Notes: generated from the letters alone by a model not told the origin. A stretch of DNA of 64,000 nt from Nocardia fusca NBRC 14340 (GCF_001618425.1 NZ_BDCU01000027.1:124001-188000); one strand, 5' to 3'. Counted from the first letter of the stretch, positions 8,321-18,988 are shown. A program made the numbers and translations.

Positions 8321-8436
8321 ACCCACGGGTTGTCTATCGATCGCGGGTCGGGCGGCGGAACTTCCGCGGTCCCACCGGCCGGACCCGTCGCGCTGCCGCA
8401 GGAGGCGGTCCAGTGCAGAGCCGACCAGGAGGTAAT

Positions 8437-9216
8437 GTGCCCGACCAGTTCCCCGGGGGTCCCTCGGATCCCGGCGACCTCGATCCGCCCGGCACTGTGC
8501 TCGACGCCGGGGTCGATCCGCGAACCGATCCGGACAATGGCGATCCGGTACCCAATCCGGCCGACTCCCTGGTCGCACTGGGCAAACCCCGGATGCGCGG
8601 CTGGATCCATACCTGGGCCACCGGTATCGCCGCGGTGGCCGTGATCGCCCTGGTCGCGAAGTCGGCCACGGTATCGGCGACAGCCGTCGCGGCATCGCTG
8701 GTCTACGGGCTCACCATCTGTGCCCTGTTCGGTGTCAGCGCCGTCTATCACCGCATCACCTGGCCCACGGTCCAGGCGCGAACCCGGATGAAACGGGCCG
8801 ACCACTCGATGATCTTCCTCTTCATCGCGGGCACCTATACCCCGTTCGCGCTGCTCGGTCTGCCCGACCCGACCGGACCGGTCCTGCTCACCGTAGTGTG
8901 GACGGGCGCGCTGGCCGGGGTGGCGTTGAAAGTGCTGTGGCCACACGCCCCGCGCTGGCTGGGGGTGCCGTTGTATCTGCTGCTCGGCTGGGCGGTGGTG
9001 CCGGTGGGCGGCGAACTCTACCGTTCGGTCGGCCTGCCGGCGGTCCTGCTGCTGGTCGCCGGTGGGCTGGCCTACAGCGTCGGCGCGGTCCTCTACGCCA
9101 CCCGCTGGCCCAACCCGTGGCCGAGCACCTTCGGCCACCACGAGTTCTTCCACGCCGCCACCGTGGTGGCCGCGCTCTGCCACTACGCGGCGGTCTGGCT
9201 GGTACTGCTGAGGTGA
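8437..9216 (+). CDS. Hemolysin III family (PAQR) membrane protein
   Basis: About 259 residues; a Pro/Asp-rich cytoplasmic N-terminus is followed by seven predicted membrane segments. The PAQR-type residues are visible: SAVYHR, RADHSMIFLFIAGTYTP, and the C-terminal HHEFFHAATVVAALCHY. M. tuberculosis Rv1085c is the positional equivalent. GTG 8437 is preceded by a perfect AGGAGG with 4-nt spacing; GTG 8413 is in frame and possible. Bacterial members are metal-dependent membrane hydrolase-like proteins of unclear role; haemolysis is not established. Confidence 0.88.
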   Translation: MPDQFPGGPSDPGDLDPPGTVLDAGVDPRTDPDNGDPVPNPADSLVALGKPRMRGWIHTWATGIAAVAVIALVAKSATVSATAVAASLVYGLTICALFGVSAVYHRITWPTVQARTRMKRADHSMIFLFIAGTYTPFALLGLPDPTGPVLLTVVWTGALAGVALKVLWPHAPRWLGVPLYLLLGWAVVPVGGELYRSVGLPAVLLLVAGGLAYSVGAVLYATRWPNPWPSTFGHHEFFHAATVVAALCHYAAVWLVLLR

Positions 9217-9268
9217 GCGAGCTCGTTCCCGGACCGCTGACCAGCAACGTCGATTAGGCTGCTGAGTC

Positions 9269-9316
9269 GTGTCCTTCGATACCGGCCGCCCACGCTCCAG
9301 CGGCCACCGCGGGTAA
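9269..9316 (+). other. Possible 15-codon upstream ORF before the adenylyl cyclase
   Basis: A TAGGCT box (9255-9260) is followed by 8 nt and GTG, opening a frame VSFDTGRPRSSGHRG that stops at TAA 9314-9316, 7 nt before the cyclase ATG. It fits a short leaderless leader peptide that could couple to the cyclase, whose own start has no good ribosome binding site. Confidence 0.25.
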
Positions 9317-9323
9317 CGCGCCG

Positions 9324-10850
9324 ATGGCCTACAGTGTCGGATCCCGGCCCCGGGCCGGAATGGTCACCCGGCTGATGCAGTGGACCGTCCTCGCCCGCTG
9401 GGGGCTGGCGTCGGTCGTCATCGCCGCCCACCTCAGCGGTCTCGCGGTCATCGTGACCCAGCTGATACTCATCGGCTTCCCCGGTCGCGTCGGCGCCGAA
9501 CAGTTGAGCGGGCTCATACTGGTCACCGTCTACCCGATCGTCGCGTCGCTGCTGGGCATCGCGCTGGCCGTGCGCGACCGGATGAGCTATTTCGCCTGGC
9601 TGGACAGCTCCCGCAAACCGACCCCCGAGGAGGCGCGGCGGATCCTGCACCTGCCGCTCGCCATCACCCTGCGCTCGCTGGTGATGTGGGCGCCCGGGGT
9701 GGTGCTGTCGGCGATCCTGCTGGCCGGCCTGACCACCGAGAAGGATCTCACCGTCCTGCTCGCGATGTTCACCGTCGGCGGACTCGAATCGGCCGGCCTG
9801 ACCTACCTGATCGTGGACCGGGTCATCCGGCCGGTGGTGCCGATCGTGGCCGGAGTGCTCGGCGCGACCATGCACTGGAGTTCGTCGGTGTTCATCCGGG
9901 TGGCGCTGGCCTGGGCTGTCTCCGGCGCCATGCCGCTCAGCGCGCTGATCGTGGTACTCGCCGATCCGGCTACCTCCATGGAACACCGGATCCGAACCGG
10001 CATCTATCTCGCCGCGATCAGCCTGGTCGTCGGGGTGCTGGCCACCTGGGCGCTGGCCCGGGCCGTGGCCTCGCCCCTGCGGACACTGCGAATAGCGGTG
10101 GACCGGATCACCCGGGGTGACCTGGATGTCCGGGTGTCGGTGGGCAGTGCCAGCGAGATCGGCCGGTTGGAACATTCGGTGAACGAGATGTCGGCGAACC
10201 TGCGCGAACGGTTGCGCATGCGGGACGTGTTCGGCCGGCACGTCGGCGAGGAGGTGGCCGAGCGGGCACTCGCCGGAGGTATCGATCTCACCGGTGACGT
10301 ACGGGAGGTTTCGGCGCTGTTCGTGGACGTCACCGGATCGGTGGCGATCTCCACCGGACTCCCGCCGCAGGAGTTCGTGGCCAAACTGAACCGGCTCATG
10401 GCCACCGTGGTCGCCGCGACCGAGGACAACGACGGGCTGGTGAACAAGTTCGAAGGTGACGCGGCGCTGTGTATCTTCGGCGCCCCGATCGCGCTGGCCG
10501 ACAACGCGACTCCCGCCCTGCGCGCCGCCCGCCGGATCCGCGACGAGGTCCTGGCGGCGGGCGAACTCGATATCGGAATCGGCGTGGCCCGGGGCCGGGT
10601 GTTCGCCGGGGACGTCGGCACCGACACCCGCCGGGAGTACACGGTGATCGGGGACGCGGTGAACGCCGCGGCCCGGCTCACCAGCCGCGCCAAGGAGGTG
10701 CCGCGGCGCATCCTGGTCTCCCAGAGTGTTGTCGATGCCGCCGAGGCGGGCGAGCGCGCGGAATGGGTGAAGTACGGAGCCGTCGCGTTGCGTGGTATCG
10801 ACGCACCGACCCCGTCCTGGACCGATCGCGAACATGAGGCCCCGCGCTGA
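9324..10850 (+). CDS. Membrane class III adenylyl cyclase with HAMP domain
   Basis: 508 residues: six membrane segments (about 25-245), a HAMP linker (about 250-305) and a class III cyclase domain (about 325-495), the layout of M. tuberculosis Rv3645/Rv1318c. Metal-binding D335 (LFVDVTG) and D379 (FEGDAAL), purine-contacting K375 (NKFEGD), and transition-state N447 and R451 (GDAVNAAAR) are present. The usual second purine-specifying Asp is Thr440 in this protein. Makes cAMP at the membrane; the input signal is unknown. The start is uncertain because no strong ribosome binding site precedes it. Confidence 0.9.
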   Translation: MAYSVGSRPRAGMVTRLMQWTVLARWGLASVVIAAHLSGLAVIVTQLILIGFPGRVGAEQLSGLILVTVYPIVASLLGIALAVRDRMSYFAWLDSSRKPTPEEARRILHLPLAITLRSLVMWAPGVVLSAILLAGLTTEKDLTVLLAMFTVGGLESAGLTYLIVDRVIRPVVPIVAGVLGATMHWSSSVFIRVALAWAVSGAMPLSALIVVLADPATSMEHRIRTGIYLAAISLVVGVLATWALARAVASPLRTLRIAVDRITRGDLDVRVSVGSASEIGRLEHSVNEMSANLRERLRMRDVFGRHVGEEVAERALAGGIDLTGDVREVSALFVDVTGSVAISTGLPPQEFVAKLNRLMATVVAATEDNDGLVNKFEGDAALCIFGAPIALADNATPALRAARRIRDEVLAAGELDIGIGVARGRVFAGDVGTDTRREYTVIGDAVNAAARLTSRAKEVPRRILVSQSVVDAAEAGERAEWVKYGAVALRGIDAPTPSWTDREHEAPR

Positions 10851-10852
10851 GG

Positions 10853-11824
10853 CTAAGGCGCTTCGTAGCGAGCGGCGATCGCGGCGGCGCGGTCGCGCAG
10901 ACAGGTGCGCAAGGACGGCGGGGCCAGGACTTCCGCGTCCGTGGTGAGCTGCCACAGCGCCCATTCGGCGTGCCGCGCATCCTGGAAGGTCACCTCCAGC
11001 CGCAGCCATCCGTCCGCGCCGGATTCCTCGGTGCGGACGGCCAGCGCGGTGTTCACCAACTCGTCCCGCCGCGCCGGGTCCACCCGCACCAGGACGTCGA
11101 TTCGGTCTCCGCCGGTCCGGAATCGGGTGCTGCGTTCCTGCCAGACCCGGCCCAGATCGACCCGTTCCGGGCGCTGGGCCGGTTCGGGAAGTACTTCTGC
11201 CGCCGACACCCGCGACAGCCGGTAGGTGCGTTCCGCGCCGGACCGCGTGGCCAGCAGGTACGCCTGGCCGCCCACGGTGACCAGGCCGATCGGGTCCACC
11301 GTGCGCCACTCCGGGCTCCGGCCGGCGGCCGCGTAGTGGATACGCAGCTTGTTCCCGGCCAACACCGCGCGCCGGACCTCGGCCGATATGCTGCCGGGCA
11401 CCTCCTCGGTGACCATCCGCCGCGACAGCAGATCGGTTTCCGGGTCGATGAGCAATCGCTGCGCCACATCGGCTGCGGTGTGCCGATAACTTTCGGGGAG
11501 CGCGTCGACCACCTTGAGCATGGCCGAAGCAAGCGCCGAGCCGAGACCGAATGCCTGCGCGCCGCGCCGTGAACCGGCGACCAGCAGGGCGATCGCCTCA
11601 TCGTGGCTCAGCCCGGTGAGTTCGGTGCGGAATCCGGGCAGCAACGCGAAACCGCCGCGCCGGCCGCGTTCGGCATAGACCGGGACTCCGGCTGTGGACA
11701 GCGCCTCGATATCACGCAGCACGGTGCGGGTGGACACCTCCAGCTCGTCGGCCAGTTCGGTCGCGGTCAGCCGACCGCGCCCGCGCAGCAGCAGCACCAG
11801 TGACACCAACCGGTCGGCGCGCAT
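10853..11824 (-). CDS. WYL-domain HTH transcriptional regulator (YafY family)
   Basis: 323 residues. N-terminal helix-turn-helix (TATELADELEVSTRTVLRDIEAL, about 20-45) followed by a WYL ligand-binding domain (about 140-220, RIHYAAAG to TYRLSRV). WYL domains bind nucleic acid or small molecules and usually control a neighbour. The gene is divergent from a Rid-family gene and shares its promoter region, so it probably regulates it. ATG 11824 lies 6 nt after a TACAGT box. Convergent with the cyclase gene, 2 bp apart. Confidence 0.9.
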   Translation of the reverse strand: MRADRLVSLVLLLRGRGRLTATELADELEVSTRTVLRDIEALSTAGVPVYAERGRRGGFALLPGFRTELTGLSHDEAIALLVAGSRRGAQAFGLGSALASAMLKVVDALPESYRHTAADVAQRLLIDPETDLLSRRMVTEEVPGSISAEVRRAVLAGNKLRIHYAAAGRSPEWRTVDPIGLVTVGGQAYLLATRSGAERTYRLSRVSAAEVLPEPAQRPERVDLGRVWQERSTRFRTGGDRIDVLVRVDPARRDELVNTALAVRTEESGADGWLRLEVTFQDARHAEWALWQLTTDAEVLAPPSLRTCLRDRAAAIAARYEAP

Positions 11825-11830
11825 CCGAAA

Positions 11831-11836
11831 ACTGTA
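11831..11836 (-). promoter_or_regulatory. -10 box TACAGT for the WYL regulator
   Basis: TACAGT on the minus strand, 6 nt before ATG 11824; leaderless spacing. Confidence 0.45.
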
Positions 11837-11846
11837 CCGAATACAT

Positions 11847-11859
11847 GACACAGGATGTC
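11847..11859. promoter_or_regulatory. Candidate WYL-regulator operator GACA-N5-TGTC
   Basis: GACA and TGTC form a 4-bp inverted repeat with 5-nt spacing in the divergent gap between the WYL gene and the Rid gene, about 10 bp from the regulator's -10 box. The assignment rests on position only. Confidence 0.35.
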
Positions 11860-11952
11860 GTGATTGGTTGGCAGGCTTGCCACCACGGCGTCCCGAACCA
11901 GGCCTACCGCGCCGCGGGACGTACGTACTTCACCGAATCGAACGGAGCTGAT

Positions 11953-12354
11953 GTGGCAGTGGAACGAACGGCGGTCAACCCGGTGGCATGGTCGACGGAG
12001 ATGGGGTTCAACCAGGGCGAACTCGTCTCCGGGCACAGCCGGACCCTGTACTGCTCGGGGCAGACCGCGATGAGCGGCGACGGCACACCGCAGCATGCCG
12101 GTGATATGGCAGCCCAGTTGGCGTTGAGCCTCGACAACTTGACGGCCGTGCTCGGCGAGGCCGGCATGTCCTTGGTGAACCTCGTCCGGCTCACCGTCTA
12201 CACCACCGATGTCGACCTGCTCTTCCAGCACTACGGCGTACTCGCCTCGCGGCTGGGTGCGTCCGGCGTGGCACCGGCCACCACGATGCTCGGAGTCACC
12301 CGGCTGGCCATTCCCGGCCAACTGGTCGAGCTCGAGGGCACCGCCGTCGACTGA
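11953..12354 (+). CDS. Rid family protein (RidA/YjgF-like) lacking the catalytic Arg
   Basis: 133 residues with the RidA fold: SGQTAM, LDNLTAVLGEAGMSLVNLVRLTVYTTD, and a final LVELEGTAV strand. In RidA a conserved arginine in a PAR motif performs imine/enamine hydrolysis; here the equivalent is PAT (Thr110), so it probably belongs to a Rid subgroup without that activity. GTG 11953 follows a GGAG. Divergent from the WYL regulator and probably its target. Confidence 0.85.
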   Translation: MAVERTAVNPVAWSTEMGFNQGELVSGHSRTLYCSGQTAMSGDGTPQHAGDMAAQLALSLDNLTAVLGEAGMSLVNLVRLTVYTTDVDLLFQHYGVLASRLGASGVAPATTMLGVTRLAIPGQLVELEGTAVD

Positions 12355-12504
12355 CCCCGGTCCGCCGCCACCGCGCGGGCTACCGGTAGGCGGGGAGTAG
12401 CCGGTACTCGAAATACCGACGAACTACGACCCCCGCCCGGCACGGCAGCTTGCCGATAACGCGCCGCCCGGCGCACCCCTTGCGATGGCCGACGTCGGGC
12501 ACTC

Positions 12505-14559
<2,055 letters not shown>

Positions 14560-14629
14560 ACTTCCACCCTCTCACGCCTGCCGCCGCCCTGCCGAGCCCC
14601 GCGCCCGCGCGGACTTCTACGGTGGAGCC

Positions 14630-15028
14630 GTGATCAGAACCGCCGCCCTGGCCCATATTCGCGACCGTCGCCTGATCCAGACCCGTTCGACCGGGAAGAC
14701 CGTCTTCTACATGGCCGGTGGGAAGATCGATGCGGGGGAGAGCCCGCTGCAGGCGCTGCATCGGGAGGTCCGGGAGGAACTCGGCGTCGGCGTCACCGAG
14801 GTGAGCGAACTCGGCATCTTCGAGGCCGAGGCCTACGGACACACCGCCGGGACCCGGCTGCACATGACCTGCTTCCTCGCCGAGGTCACCGCCGAACCCA
14901 GCCCGCTCGGCGAGATCGCCGAATTCCGCTACTTCACCGGTGCGGAGTACGCCGCCATGCCCGAGGTCGCACCCGGCTCACTACTCGTTTTCGAGCACCT
15001 GCACCGGCTGGACCTGATCGACTGGTAG
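14630..15028 (+). CDS. NUDIX hydrolase
   Basis: 132-residue NUDIX domain protein. The full NUDIX box runs from G31 (GKIDAGE) to REVREELG at 45-52, so the Mg-binding glutamates are intact. It hydrolyses a nucleoside diphosphate linked to some moiety; the substrate cannot be read from sequence. The N-terminus IRTAALAHIRDRRLI and FYMAGGK resemble small NUDIX pyrophosphatases. GTG start, with TACGGT 6-8 nt upstream suggesting a short or absent leader. Confidence 0.9.
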   Translation: MIRTAALAHIRDRRLIQTRSTGKTVFYMAGGKIDAGESPLQALHREVREELGVGVTEVSELGIFEAEAYGHTAGTRLHMTCFLAEVTAEPSPLGEIAEFRYFTGAEYAAMPEVAPGSLLVFEHLHRLDLIDW

Positions 15029-15069
15029 CGGGCCACCCGGTCGCGACCGCGAGCGCCGGCAACCGCGCA

Positions 15070-15372
15070 CTACACCGGACGGTCGCGGTCCTCGCTGCCA
15101 CCGTTCGGGGTCGATTCGGCCCGCCGCGGTACCCCGGGCTCGGTGCCCTCGTCGGCCGCCTGGTCGGGTTCCGGATGTTCGGGTTCGAAGGTTTCCGGCA
15201 GGTTCTTCAAATGTTTGTTCATCGAACGGACCAGCAGGAACGTACCCGCCAGCAGGATCAGCACGATCGCCAGCCCGAGCGGGGACGCCTTACCGAATTC
15301 CGGGCCGGTCGGCGTACCCGGCGTCTGCGCCAGCAGCACGGTCGCCGATACCGGGAGAGCAACGGCCCACAT
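15070..15372 (-). CDS. Small single-span membrane protein downstream of mca
   Basis: 100 residues: a hydrophobic N-terminus (1-15), a membrane segment at about 32-49 (LGLAIVLILLAGTFLLV), then a basic stretch and an acidic Pro/Glu-rich cytoplasmic tail. Its ATG overlaps the mca stop codon by one base (TGATG), so translation is coupled. M. tuberculosis Rv1083 follows mca in the same way. Function unknown. Confidence 0.82.
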   Translation of the reverse strand: MWAVALPVSATVLLAQTPGTPTGPEFGKASPLGLAIVLILLAGTFLLVRSMNKHLKNLPETFEPEHPEPDQAADEGTEPGVPRRAESTPNGGSEDRDRPV

Positions 15373-16256
15373 CAGCGGTACTCGTCGGTGATGCCGGCGA
15401 ACAGGTCGGTTTCCGGGATATCGGTGCTGACCCGGGTCCGCGCCAGTTCGAACTCCTCGGTCGGCCACAGCCGCTGCTGCATCTCCAGCGGAATGGCGAA
15501 GAACGCGCCGTTCGGATCGACCTGGGTGGCGTGGGCGCGCAGCGCGTCGTCGCGGCGTGGGAAGTACTTACCGCATTCGACCTGGGTGGTGACCCGGGCC
15601 ATGATGTCGCCGCGTTCCACCGCGTATTTGCGCGACCGGTCCAGCCACTCCTGCAGCGGGAACGGCTCGCCCAGCTTCTCGTACTCTTCGGCGAACACCT
15701 CCATCCGCCGGATCGTGAAGCCGTGGTCGTAGTACAGCTTCAGCGGGGTCCACGGCTCGCCCGCGTCGGGGAACTTCTCCGGATCACCGGCGGCCTCGAA
15801 CGCGGCCACCGATACCTCATGGCACCGGATATGGTCCGGGTGCGGGTAGCCACCCATCTCGTCGTAGGTGGTCATGACGTGCGGTTTGAACTCGCGGACC
15901 ACCCGGACCAGCGCCTCGGTCGCCTCTTCGAGCGGGACCAGCGCGAAGGATCCCTCCGGCACCGGCGGCAGCGGGTCGCCCTCGGGTAGCCCGGAATCGA
16001 TGAAACCCAGCCAGGTCTGCCGGACGCCCAGCGCGGCGGCCGCGGCCGCCATCTCCTCGCGCCGGATCTCCTCGATTCGCTCCAGCACCCCGGGTGTGTC
16101 CATGGCGGGGTTGAGGATGCTGCCGCGTTCCCCGCCGGTCAGAGTGACGACGAGGACATCGTGTCCCTCGTCGGCGTAGCGTGCGGTGGTCGCACCGCCT
16201 TTGCTGGATTCGTCGTCGGGGTGGGCGTGCACCGCCATGAGGCGAAGGCCACTCAC
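15372..16256 (-). CDS. mca: Mycothiol S-conjugate amidase
   Basis: 294 residues, near the mycobacterial Mca length. It cleaves mycothiol conjugates of toxins to a mercapturic acid and GlcN-inositol, so the cell makes mycothiol. Zinc ligands are at the expected places: H12 and D15 in HAHPDDES and H142 in YPHPDHIRC. C-terminal RDDALRAHATQ and LWPTEEFELAR match the family. GTG 16256 (VSGLRLMAVHAHP) is chosen by homology; the ribosome binding site is weak. Coupled to the small membrane protein and divergent from the DUF4307 gene. Confidence 0.96.
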   Translation of the reverse strand: MSGLRLMAVHAHPDDESSKGGATTARYADEGHDVLVVTLTGGERGSILNPAMDTPGVLERIEEIRREEMAAAAAALGVRQTWLGFIDSGLPEGDPLPPVPEGSFALVPLEEATEALVRVVREFKPHVMTTYDEMGGYPHPDHIRCHEVSVAAFEAAGDPEKFPDAGEPWTPLKLYYDHGFTIRRMEVFAEEYEKLGEPFPLQEWLDRSRKYAVERGDIMARVTTQVECGKYFPRRDDALRAHATQVDPNGAFFAIPLEMQQRLWPTEEFELARTRVSTDIPETDLFAGITDEYR

Positions 16257-16359
16257 TTCTCGTTCACCGTCGCTCTCGGTCGCGGGTGTTCGGACTTCGT
16301 TACCTATAGTTCCATCTGGACCGATTCTGTTCCGACCTACCCCCCGGGAGCACGAAATC

Positions 16360-16863
16360 ATGACCGATCCCACGCCGGAACCCGGCCGCCCGGACGCCTT
16401 CGGCTCTGCCGCGGCGGATTCTCCGGACGCCGCCGCTTCCGCGCGGGACCGCAACGCCGACCGCTACGGCCGGCGCACCGCGCGGCCGAATCGCCGCCTG
16501 ATCGGGGTGGTACTCACGGCTGTGGTGCTGCTCGCCGGGGCCGGGGTCGCCTATCTGGGCTGGGCGAAGTTCGGCCCGAAGGACATCGAATCCGAGGAAC
16601 TGGGCTACACCGTGCTCGACGATTCCTCGGTCGAGGTGAAGATCCGGCTCACCCGGGCCGATCCATCGAAACCGGTGGTGTGCCTGGTGCGGGCCATGTC
16701 CCGCGACCTTACCGAGGTGGGCCGCCGCGAGGTGCTGGTCCAGCCTACGGCGGGCGAGAAGACGGTGCGGGTCTCCACGGTCGTGGAGGCCTCCGAACGA
16801 CCGGCTTCCGCGGCGATCTACACGTGCACCGACCGAGTGCCGGGATACCTGAAAACAGAGTGA
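16360..16863 (+). CDS. DUF4307 single-pass membrane protein
   Basis: 167 residues: an acidic/Ala-rich cytoplasmic N-terminus with the DRNADRYGRR motif (31-39), one membrane helix (about 48-67) and an extracytoplasmic Ig-like domain. Corresponds to M. tuberculosis Rv1081c, next to mca and greA. ATG 16360 has GGGAG upstream. Function unknown. Confidence 0.85.
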   Translation: MTDPTPEPGRPDAFGSAAADSPDAAASARDRNADRYGRRTARPNRRLIGVVLTAVVLLAGAGVAYLGWAKFGPKDIESEELGYTVLDDSSVEVKIRLTRADPSKPVVCLVRAMSRDLTEVGRREVLVQPTAGEKTVRVSTVVEASERPASAAIYTCTDRVPGYLKTE

Positions 16864-16974
16864 GTGCGGGTTAGGACCCGGCCCGCGTGGGTATCGCCAG
16901 GGTCGTAGAAGTAGGCCGGGAACAGTTGACCCGCTGGTAAAAACTCGCCCGACCTGCATCTTTGTGAATCATGC

Positions 16975-17199
16975 TAAAATGGCCTGACACACGGTTCCGG
17001 GGCTCGGAGCCGTGTTTGCTGCATTGGCGGCCGGAGCGGTCGATGCCGGGGAGGGTCCCGGAGTCGGACTGTCGGGGTTCTTCGAACTTCCCGCAGATCG
17101 CGATAGCCGTCTGCTGAAGCATGCCTGCCTGCGGGTGGGCCGTGCCGCAGTGATCAGGAATCCCGGCCTGCCGGGGACAACTACTAGGGAGTGATCGAG
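16975..17199 (+). promoter_or_regulatory. greA promoter -10 and long 5' leader with 5'-terminal hairpin
   Basis: A TAAAAT box at 16975-16980 would start transcription near 16987. The RNA would then begin with an 11-bp stem (16989-16999 with 17005-17015, one G-U pair) and continue about 200 nt to greA. No ORF is convincing in the leader. No -35 consensus. It fills most of the 336-bp gap between the DUF4307 gene and greA. Confidence 0.4.
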
Positions 17200-17694
17200 A
17201 TGACTGAGACCCAAGTGACCTGGCTGACCCCGGAGTCGCACGACAGGCTCAAGAGCGAACTCGACGCGCTCATCGCCAATCGTCCGGTCATCGCCGCCGA
17301 GATCAACGAGCGCCGCGAAGAAGGCGACCTCAAGGAGAACGGCGGCTACCACGCGGCGCGCGAGGAACAGGGCCAGCAGGAGGCCCGGATCCGGCAGCTG
17401 CAGGAACTGCTGAACAACGCCAAGGTCGGCGTGGCGCCGACCAAGTCCGGTGTCGCGCTGCCCGGATCCGTGGTGAAGGTCTACTACGACGGTGACGAGT
17501 CCGATACCGAGACCTTCCTCATCGCGACCCGCGAAGAGGGCCTGGGCAACCCCGACCTGGAGACCTACTCCCCCAGTTCCCCGCTCGGCGGGGCGCTGAT
17601 CAACGCGAAGGTCGGCGAGACCCGCGAATACACCCTGCCCAACGGCAACCTCATGAAGGTGACGCTGGTCAGCGCCGAGCCGTACCACAGCTGA
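17200..17694 (+). CDS. greA: Transcription elongation factor GreA
   Basis: 164 residues, the same length as mycobacterial GreA. Binds RNA polymerase and stimulates cleavage of backtracked transcripts. The N-terminal coiled coil carries the acidic tip in NERREEGDLKENGGYHAAREEQ; the C-terminal FKBP-like domain ends in SPLGGALINAKVGE and TLVSAEPYHS. The ATG at 17200 has GGGAG 9 nt upstream and matches the family; an in-frame GTG 9 nt earlier is less likely. Followed by a strong hairpin. Confidence 0.97.
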   Translation: MTETQVTWLTPESHDRLKSELDALIANRPVIAAEINERREEGDLKENGGYHAAREEQGQQEARIRQLQELLNNAKVGVAPTKSGVALPGSVVKVYYDGDESDTETFLIATREEGLGNPDLETYSPSSPLGGALINAKVGETREYTLPNGNLMKVTLVSAEPYHS

Positions 17695-17747
17695 GACCAC
17701 CGGTCCGGGCGCGGCGCACTCCGCCGACACCGGACCGTATGACGACG

Positions 17748-17785
17748 CGAGCGGCCGCATCCGTTTTCCCGGATACGGCCGCTCG
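17748..17785. terminator. Terminator between convergent greA and metB
   Basis: 16-bp arms (17748-17763 and 17770-17785) with one mismatch and a TTTTCC loop, followed by TTC. Lies between the two stop codons. Confidence 0.7.
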
Positions 17786-17832
17786 TTCATGTCCTGCGTC
17801 TCTCCCGAATACTCGGTGGCGCCCCGGCGGGT

Positions 17833-18975
17833 TCAGCTCAGGGCTTGTTCGAGGTCGGCCAGCAGATCGCTGATGTCCTCGATTCCCACTGACAGCCTTA
17901 CCAGATCACCGGGCACTTCCAAAAGCGACCCTGCTGTAGAGGCATGGGTCATGGCCGCGGGATGCTCGATCAGCGACTCGATCCCACCCAGCGATTCGGC
18001 GAGCGTGAACACCTTCGTCCGCGAGCACAGATCCCGGGCGGCATCGGGGCCACCGGCCAGTCGCACCGAGATCATTCCGCCGAACCGCCGCATCTGCTTG
18101 TCGGCGACGGCGTGGCCGGGATGCTCGGGCAGGCCCGGGTAGATCACATGGCTGATCGCGGGATTCCGGGACAGGAACTCGGCCAGGGTCTCGGCGTTGT
18201 CGCAGTGCCGGTCCATCCGCAGCGCGAGCGTTTTGGTGCCGCGCATCGTGAGGTAGGCGTCGAAGGGGCCCGGTACCGCGCCGGCGCCGTTCTGCAGGAA
18301 GGCGAAGGCCGAGTCGAGCTGGGCGTCGTCGGTGACGAGTGCGCCACCGATGACATCGGAGTGTCCGCCCAGGTACTTCGTCGTCGAATGCACCACGACA
18401 TCGGCGCCGAGCAGCAGCGGCTGCTGCAGATACGGGGTGGCGAAGGTGTTGTCGACGACCAATTTGGCGCCGGAGGTGTGCGCGATATCGGCCAGTGCCG
18501 GGATATCGCCGATATTGAGCAGCGGATTGGTGGGCGATTCCACCCAGATGAGTTTCGTATTGGGCCGGATCGCGGCGCGCATCGCGTCGATATCGGTGAT
18601 CGCGGCCGGGGAATGCTCGATTCCCCATTCGGTGAACACCTTGTCGATCAACCGGAAGGTGCCGCCGTAGGCGTCGTCGGGAATGACGATATGGTCGCCG
18701 GGCCGCAACATCGCCCGCAGCGCACAGTCGGTGGCCGCCATCCCCGAGGCGAATGCCCGGCCGTAGCGGCCGACTTCGAGGGACGCCAGGTTGGCCTCCA
18801 GCACCGTCCGGGTGGGATTGCCGGTGCGGGCGTATTCATAGCCGTCCCGCAGTCCACCCACCCCGTCCTGGGCGAAGGTGGAACTGGCATAGATGGGCAC
18901 GTTCACCGCGCCGGTCCGGGGGTCGGGATCGTAACCGGCGTGCACAGCCCTGGTGGTGAATCCCAGTTCGCTCAT
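17833..18975 (-). CDS. metB: Cystathionine gamma-synthase
   Basis: 380-residue PLP enzyme of the Cys/Met metabolism family. It joins an activated homoserine ester to cysteine in transsulfuration. Schiff-base K200 lies in VVHSTTKYLGGHSDVIGG; YEYARTGNPTR and SGMAATD (phosphate/PLP contacts) are conserved. Together with cbs nearby, it suggests transsulfuration in both directions, as in mycobacteria (metB Rv1079, cbs Rv1077). ATG 18975 lies 7 nt after TAGGGT, indicating a leaderless mRNA. A related gamma-lyase activity cannot be excluded. Confidence 0.93.
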   Translation of the reverse strand: MSELGFTTRAVHAGYDPDPRTGAVNVPIYASSTFAQDGVGGLRDGYEYARTGNPTRTVLEANLASLEVGRYGRAFASGMAATDCALRAMLRPGDHIVIPDDAYGGTFRLIDKVFTEWGIEHSPAAITDIDAMRAAIRPNTKLIWVESPTNPLLNIGDIPALADIAHTSGAKLVVDNTFATPYLQQPLLLGADVVVHSTTKYLGGHSDVIGGALVTDDAQLDSAFAFLQNGAGAVPGPFDAYLTMRGTKTLALRMDRHCDNAETLAEFLSRNPAISHVIYPGLPEHPGHAVADKQMRRFGGMISVRLAGGPDAARDLCSRTKVFTLAESLGGIESLIEHPAAMTHASTAGSLLEVPGDLVRLSVGIEDISDLLADLEQALS

Positions 18976-18982
18976 ACCCCCC

Positions 18983-18988
18983 ACCCTA
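18983..18988 (-). promoter_or_regulatory. -10 box TAGGGT of metB
   Basis: TAGGGT on the minus strand, 7 nt before the metB ATG; leaderless spacing. Divergent from the TACCCT box at 19083. Confidence 0.45.

Noticed and set aside
8083..9183. A 366-codon minus-strand frame opposite hemolysin III
   Set aside because: Hemolysin III motifs on the plus strand are unambiguous; the opposite frame has shadow composition.
9183..11309. A 708-codon minus-strand frame opposite the adenylyl cyclase
   Set aside because: Gly/Arg/His/Gln-rich with no domain; the plus strand encodes a clear six-helix cyclase. Shadow frame.
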